Shown here in pieces: positions 59,601 through 64,000 of a stretch of DNA of 64,000 nt. How positions within the stretch are numbered: position 1 is the stretch's first letter; every line of letters begins with the position of its first letter. This DNA is from Reticulitermes speratus (lineage: Eukaryota; Arthropoda; Insecta; Blattodea; Rhinotermitidae), in contig JAJKFL010000042.1 in the NCBI GenBank assembly GCA_021186555.1, positions 46,365,480-46,429,479 on the forward strand. Reading direction: 5' to 3'. The notes below the pieces were generated by a model. The model made no database searches. It was not told the origin of the DNA and saw only the letters and a program-made list of their open reading frames with translations. The translations under genes and the position numbers were made by a program.

Positions 59601-61090
59601 GCGATTATTTCACTGTACAGCATTAACTGACTGGTTTGTATAACTGAGACGGAGTGTGTTTACTGCGCGGTACGGACTGTATTTATGTGTTTGTGGATCT
59701 CAGAACAAACAGCGATTATTTCACTGTACAGCATTAACTGACTGTTTGTATAACTGAGACGGAGTGTGTTTACTGCGCGTACGGACTGTATTTATGTGTT
59801 TTGTGTGGATCTCAGAACAAACAGCGATTATTTCACTGTACAGCATAACTGACTGGTTTGTATAACTGAGACGGAGTGTGTTTACTGCGCGTACGGACTG
59901 TATTTATGTGTTTTGTGTGATCTCAGAACAAACAGCGATTATTTCACTGTACACATTAACTGACTGTTTGTATAACTGAGACGATGTGTTTACTGCGCGT
60001 ACGGACTGTATTTATGTGTTTTGTGTGGATCTCAGAACAAACAGCGATTATTTCACTGTACACATAACTGACTGGTTGTATAACTGAGACGGATGTGTTT
60101 ACTGCGCGTACGGACTGTATTTATGTGTTTTGTGTGGATCCAGAACAAACAGCGATTTTTCACTGTACACATTAACTGACTGGTTTGTATAACTGAACGG
60201 AGTGTGTTTACTGCGCGGTACGGACTGTATTTATGTGTTTTGTGTGGATCTCAGAACAAACAGCGATTATTTCACTGTACAGCATTAACTGACTGGTTTG
60301 TATAACTGAGACGGAGTGTGTTTACTGCGCGTACGGACTGTATTATGTGTTTTGTGTGATCTCAGAACAAACAGCGATTTTCACTGTACAGCATTAACTG
60401 ACTGTTTGTATAACTGAGACGGATGTGTTACTGCGCGGTACGGACTGTATTATGTGTTTTGTGTGATCTCAGAACAAACAGCGATTATTTCACTGTACAG
60501 CATTAACTGACTGGTTTGTATAACTGAGACGGAGTGTGTTTACTGCGCGGTACGGACTGTATTTATGTGTTTTGTGTGATCTCAGAACAAACAGCGATTA
60601 TTTCACTGTACAACATTAACTGACTGTTTGTATAACTGAGACGGAGTGTGTTTATGCGCGTACGACTGATTTATGTTTTTGTGATCTCAGACAACACATA
60701 TTTCTGTACAATTAACACTGTTAAGCATTACCTACGACTATTTGTTGTGATCTAACCGCGTATTCAGTAAGCATTGCTTTATAATACGGATTGTTCGGGG
60801 TACGACTGTATTATTGTTTTGTGTGATTCAACAAACAGCGATTATTTCACTGTACACATTAACTGACTGTTTGTATAACTGAACGAGTTTTACTGCCGTA
60901 ACGGACTGTATTTATGTTTTGTGTGATCTCAGAACAAACAGCGATTATTTCACTGTACGCATTACTGACTGGTTGTATAACTAGACGATGTGTTACTGCG
61001 CTGTACGACTGTATTATTTTTTGTAGATCCAAACAAACAGCAATTCACTGTACACTTTCTGTTTTAAACTAACATTTTACTGCGCGTAGG
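56641..61090 (+). repeat. 114-bp satellite (about 38 units) inside a TTAA MITE
   Basis: TTAACCCTTCAAGGCCCGCT at 56641 is the 5' end of the TTAA MITE, followed by its 5' unique part up to 56718. From there the 114-bp unit repeats in head-to-tail order. Units up to about 59650 are nearly identical. Beyond that, single-base deletions in doublets become more frequent (GGTACG to GTACG, TTT to TT). By 60660 each unit is heavily eroded. No 3' end of the MITE is visible. Short frames such as 58064-58267 are repeat products. Confidence 0.93.
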
Positions 61091-61560
61091 ACTGTATTAT
61101 GTAGTTTTGTTAACAACAGATTTTCAGTAAGCTTTAATGACTTTAATTAAACTGAAAACTGTTTGTCGTACATTATATTGTTTTGTGTAAACCAGAACAA
61201 AGCATTATTTCACACAGCTTAACCTCTATTTGTATTAACTAACATTTTACTGCTCGCTATTTATGTTTTTTTAAATCCAACTTCAACCATATTTCACTTC
61301 CTTTAAGAATTTAACTGACATGTTTTTCCGTACTGGACTGTTTTATTGTGTGTAAAGAACAAAAGCGATTTTCTACCATTAACTCTTTCTATAATCTACG
61401 TTTCCGTCATTTTTTTTTTTACTCAGAAAACACATTATCACTGTACACATTAATGACTTTTATAACAACGGAGTGTTATTGCGTACATGATTTCTATTAA
61501 AATCCGATATTACTGTCACATAACCTAACTACAGTGTCATCGACGACAATGGTACTCGAA
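61091..61560 (+). repeat. Eroded remnant of the 114-bp satellite
   Basis: Recognisable words (TTTTACTGC, ACTGTATTAT, GAACAAAGC, ATTATTTCAC) appear in the right order but with numerous deletions, down to unit remnants of 60-90 bp. This may be true decay or poor consensus sequence. Confidence 0.7.
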
Positions 61561-61763
61561 CTCATATCCACACTCACACATCCCGTTTAATAATGTATAC
61601 CGGTAAGCTTTCAGGATATGATTTCGCACTCTACAATTTCAGAAAATCCACAACTATGAAATACTACTATATTCAAACCACGAAATACTACTTTTTTACT
61701 GCCCCCTCCTCAAAATTACTTACACAGAAATAACAAGCGTATAAATTACATTACTTCATTAAG

Positions 61764-64000
61764 AATGCTTTATATGCACAGTGGTGTTGGTAAATTATTG
61801 TGACGAACTACAGTACTGCTTTATATACACAGCTGGTGTGTGGTAAATTATTGTGACGAAATACAGTACTGCTTTATATACACAGCTGGTGTGTGGTAAA
61901 TTATTGTGACGAAATACAGTACTGCTTTATATACACAGCTGGTGTGTGGTAAATTATTGTGACGAACTACAATACTGCTTTATATACACAGCTGGTGTGT
62001 GGTAAATTATTGTGACGAACTACAATACTGCTTTATATACACAGCTGGTGTGTGGTAAATTATTGTGACGAACTACAGTACTGCTTTATATACACAGCTG
62101 GTGTGTGGTAAATTATTGTGACGAAATACAGTACTGCTTTATATACACAGCTGGTGTGTGGTAAATTATTGTGACGAAATACAGTACTGCTTTATATACA
62201 CAGCTGGTGTGTGGTAAATTATTGTGACGAACTACAGTATTGCTTTATATACACAGCTGGTGTGTGGTAAATTATTGTGACGAAATACAGTACTGCTTTA
62301 TATACACAGCTGGTGTGTGGTAAATTATTGTGACGAACTACAGTACTGCTTTATATACACAGCTGGTGTGTGGTAAATTATTGTGACGAAATACAGTACT
62401 GCTTTATATACACAGCTGGTGTGGGGTAAATTATTGTGACGAACTACAGTACTGCTTTATATACACAGCTGGTGTGTGGTAAATTATTGTGACGAACTAC
62501 AGTACTGCTTTATATACACAGCTGGTGTGGGGTAAATTATTGTGACGAACTACAGTACTGCTTTATATACACAGCTGGTGTGGGGTAAATTATTGTGACG
62601 AACTACAGTACTGCTTTATATATACAGCTGGTGTGTGGTAAATTATTGTGACGAACTACAGTACTGCTTTATATACACAGCTGGTGTGGGGTAAATTATT
62701 GTGACGAACTACAGTACTGCTTTATATACACAGCTGGTGTGTGGTAAATTATTGTGACGAACTACAATACTGCTTTATATACACAGCTGGTGTGTGGTAA
62801 ATTATTGTGACGAACTACAATACTGCTTTATATACACAGCTGGTGTGTGGTAAATTATTGTGACGAAATACAGTACTGCTTTATATACACAGCTGGTGTG
62901 TGGTAAATTATTGTGACGAAATACAGTACTGCTTTATATACACAGCTGGTGTGTGGTAAATTATTGTGACGAACTACAGTACTGCTTTATATACACAGCT
63001 GGTGTGTGGTAAATTATTGTGACGAAATACAGTACTGCTTTATATACACAGCTGGTGTGGGGTAAATTATTGTGACGAACTACAGTACTGCTTTATATAC
63101 ACAGCTGGTGTGTGGTAAATTATTGTGACGAACTACAGTACTGCTTTATATACACAGCTGGTGTGTGGTAAATTATTGTGACGAACTACAGTACTGCTTT
63201 ATATACACAGCTGGTGTGTGGTAAATTATTGTGACGAACTACAGTACTGCTTTATATACACAGCTGGTGTGTGGTAAATTATTGTGACGAAATACAGTAC
63301 TGCTTTATATACACAGCTGGTGTGTGGTAAATTATTGTGACGAACTACAATACTGCTTTATATACACAGCTGGTGTGTGGTAAATTATTGTGACGAACTA
63401 CAATACTGCTTTATATACACAGCTGGTGTGTGGTAAATTATTGTGACGAACTACAGTACTGCTTTATATACACAGCTGGTGTGTGGTAAATTGTTGTGAC
63501 GAACTACAGTACTGCTTTATATACACAGCTGGTGTGTGGTAAATTATTGTGACGAACTACAATACTGCTTTATATACACAGCTGGTGTGTGGTAAATTAT
63601 TGTGACGAACTACAGTACTGCTTTATATACACAGCTGGTGTGTGGTAAATTATTGTGACGAAATACAGTACTGCTTTATATACACAGCTGGTGTGTGGTA
63701 AATTATTGTGACGAAATACAGTACTGCTTTATATACACAGCTGGTGTGTGGTAAATTATTGTGACGAACTACAGTATTGCTTTATATACACAGCTGGTGT
63801 GTGGTAAATTATTGTGACGAAATACAGTACTGCTTTATATACACAGCTGGTGTGTGTAAATTATTGTGACGAACTACAGTACTGCTTTATATACACAGCT
63901 GGTGTGTGGTAAATTATTGTGACGAAATACAGTACTGCTTTATATACACAGCTGGTGTGTGGTAAATTATTGTGACGAACTACAGTAACTGCTTTATATA
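61764..64000. repeat. 53-bp minisatellite, about 42 copies, continues past the window
   Basis: The unit is GTACTGCTTTATATACACAG, CTGGTGTGTGGTAAATTATT, GTGACGAACTACA. Three positions vary between copies (AACTAC/AAATAC, CAGTA/CAATA, GTGTGG/GTGGGG) in mosaic combinations, while other changes are rare. This suggests ongoing exchange between units. The first unit (61764-61815) is the most diverged. Confidence 0.96.

Overview
This 64 kb window looks like intergenic DNA from a large, repeat-rich arthropod genome. It is AT-leaning and has no bacterial-style gene packing. It carries many tRNA-derived SINEs, LINE fragments whose C-terminal proteins resemble those of cockroach genomes, small non-autonomous DNA transposons, and an exceptional load of minisatellites. 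A cockroach (Periplaneta-like) is my best guess from memory of those LINE and SINE types; no search was run. I see no intact host gene, no true tRNA or rRNA gene, no CRISPR array and no retrovirus-like or LTR element. The long open frames are almost all products of tandem repeats that contain no stop codon.

Layout. 1-5 kb: a SINE-A piece, a decayed relative of a 114-bp repeat, a 41-bp minisatellite, a pogo/Tigger-like MITE and a LINE 3' scrap. 5.3-13.7 kb: four minisatellites (49, 18, 37 and 34 bp) with a SINE-B between the first two. 13.7-19.6 kb: SINE-C, SINE-E, fold-back elements and LINE remains. 20-25.3 kb: two copies of one 49-bp array in opposite orientation. 25.7-31.2 kb: SINE-A, SINE-C, a near-perfect palindrome, a second pogo-like MITE and TTAA-flanked MITEs. 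32-33.5 kb: a 56-bp array. 34.4-46.3 kb: the simplest TTAA MITE, a composite SINE-A, a Helitron helicase relic, SINE-B and SINE-D copies and a LINE end. 47.4-54 kb: arrays of 35, 32 (organised as 128), 42 and 25 bp. 55-56 kb: a SINE-A nested in a SINE-B. 56.6-61.5 kb: a 114-bp satellite grown inside a TTAA MITE. 61.8 kb to the edge: a 53-bp array that runs out of the window.

The features are linked by mobile elements rather than by a pathway. Non-autonomous elements repeatedly act as seeds for tandem arrays: the TTAA MITE holds 1, 2, 3 or about 38 internal units, the pogo-like MITE holds a short expanded block, and a SINE head has become a 63-bp repeat. A second thread is a family of short stem-loops with a CTGAnGA...GAAAC layout, often as inverted pairs inside fold-back elements. 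They resemble a hammerhead core but carry an extra base, so ribozyme activity is unproven.
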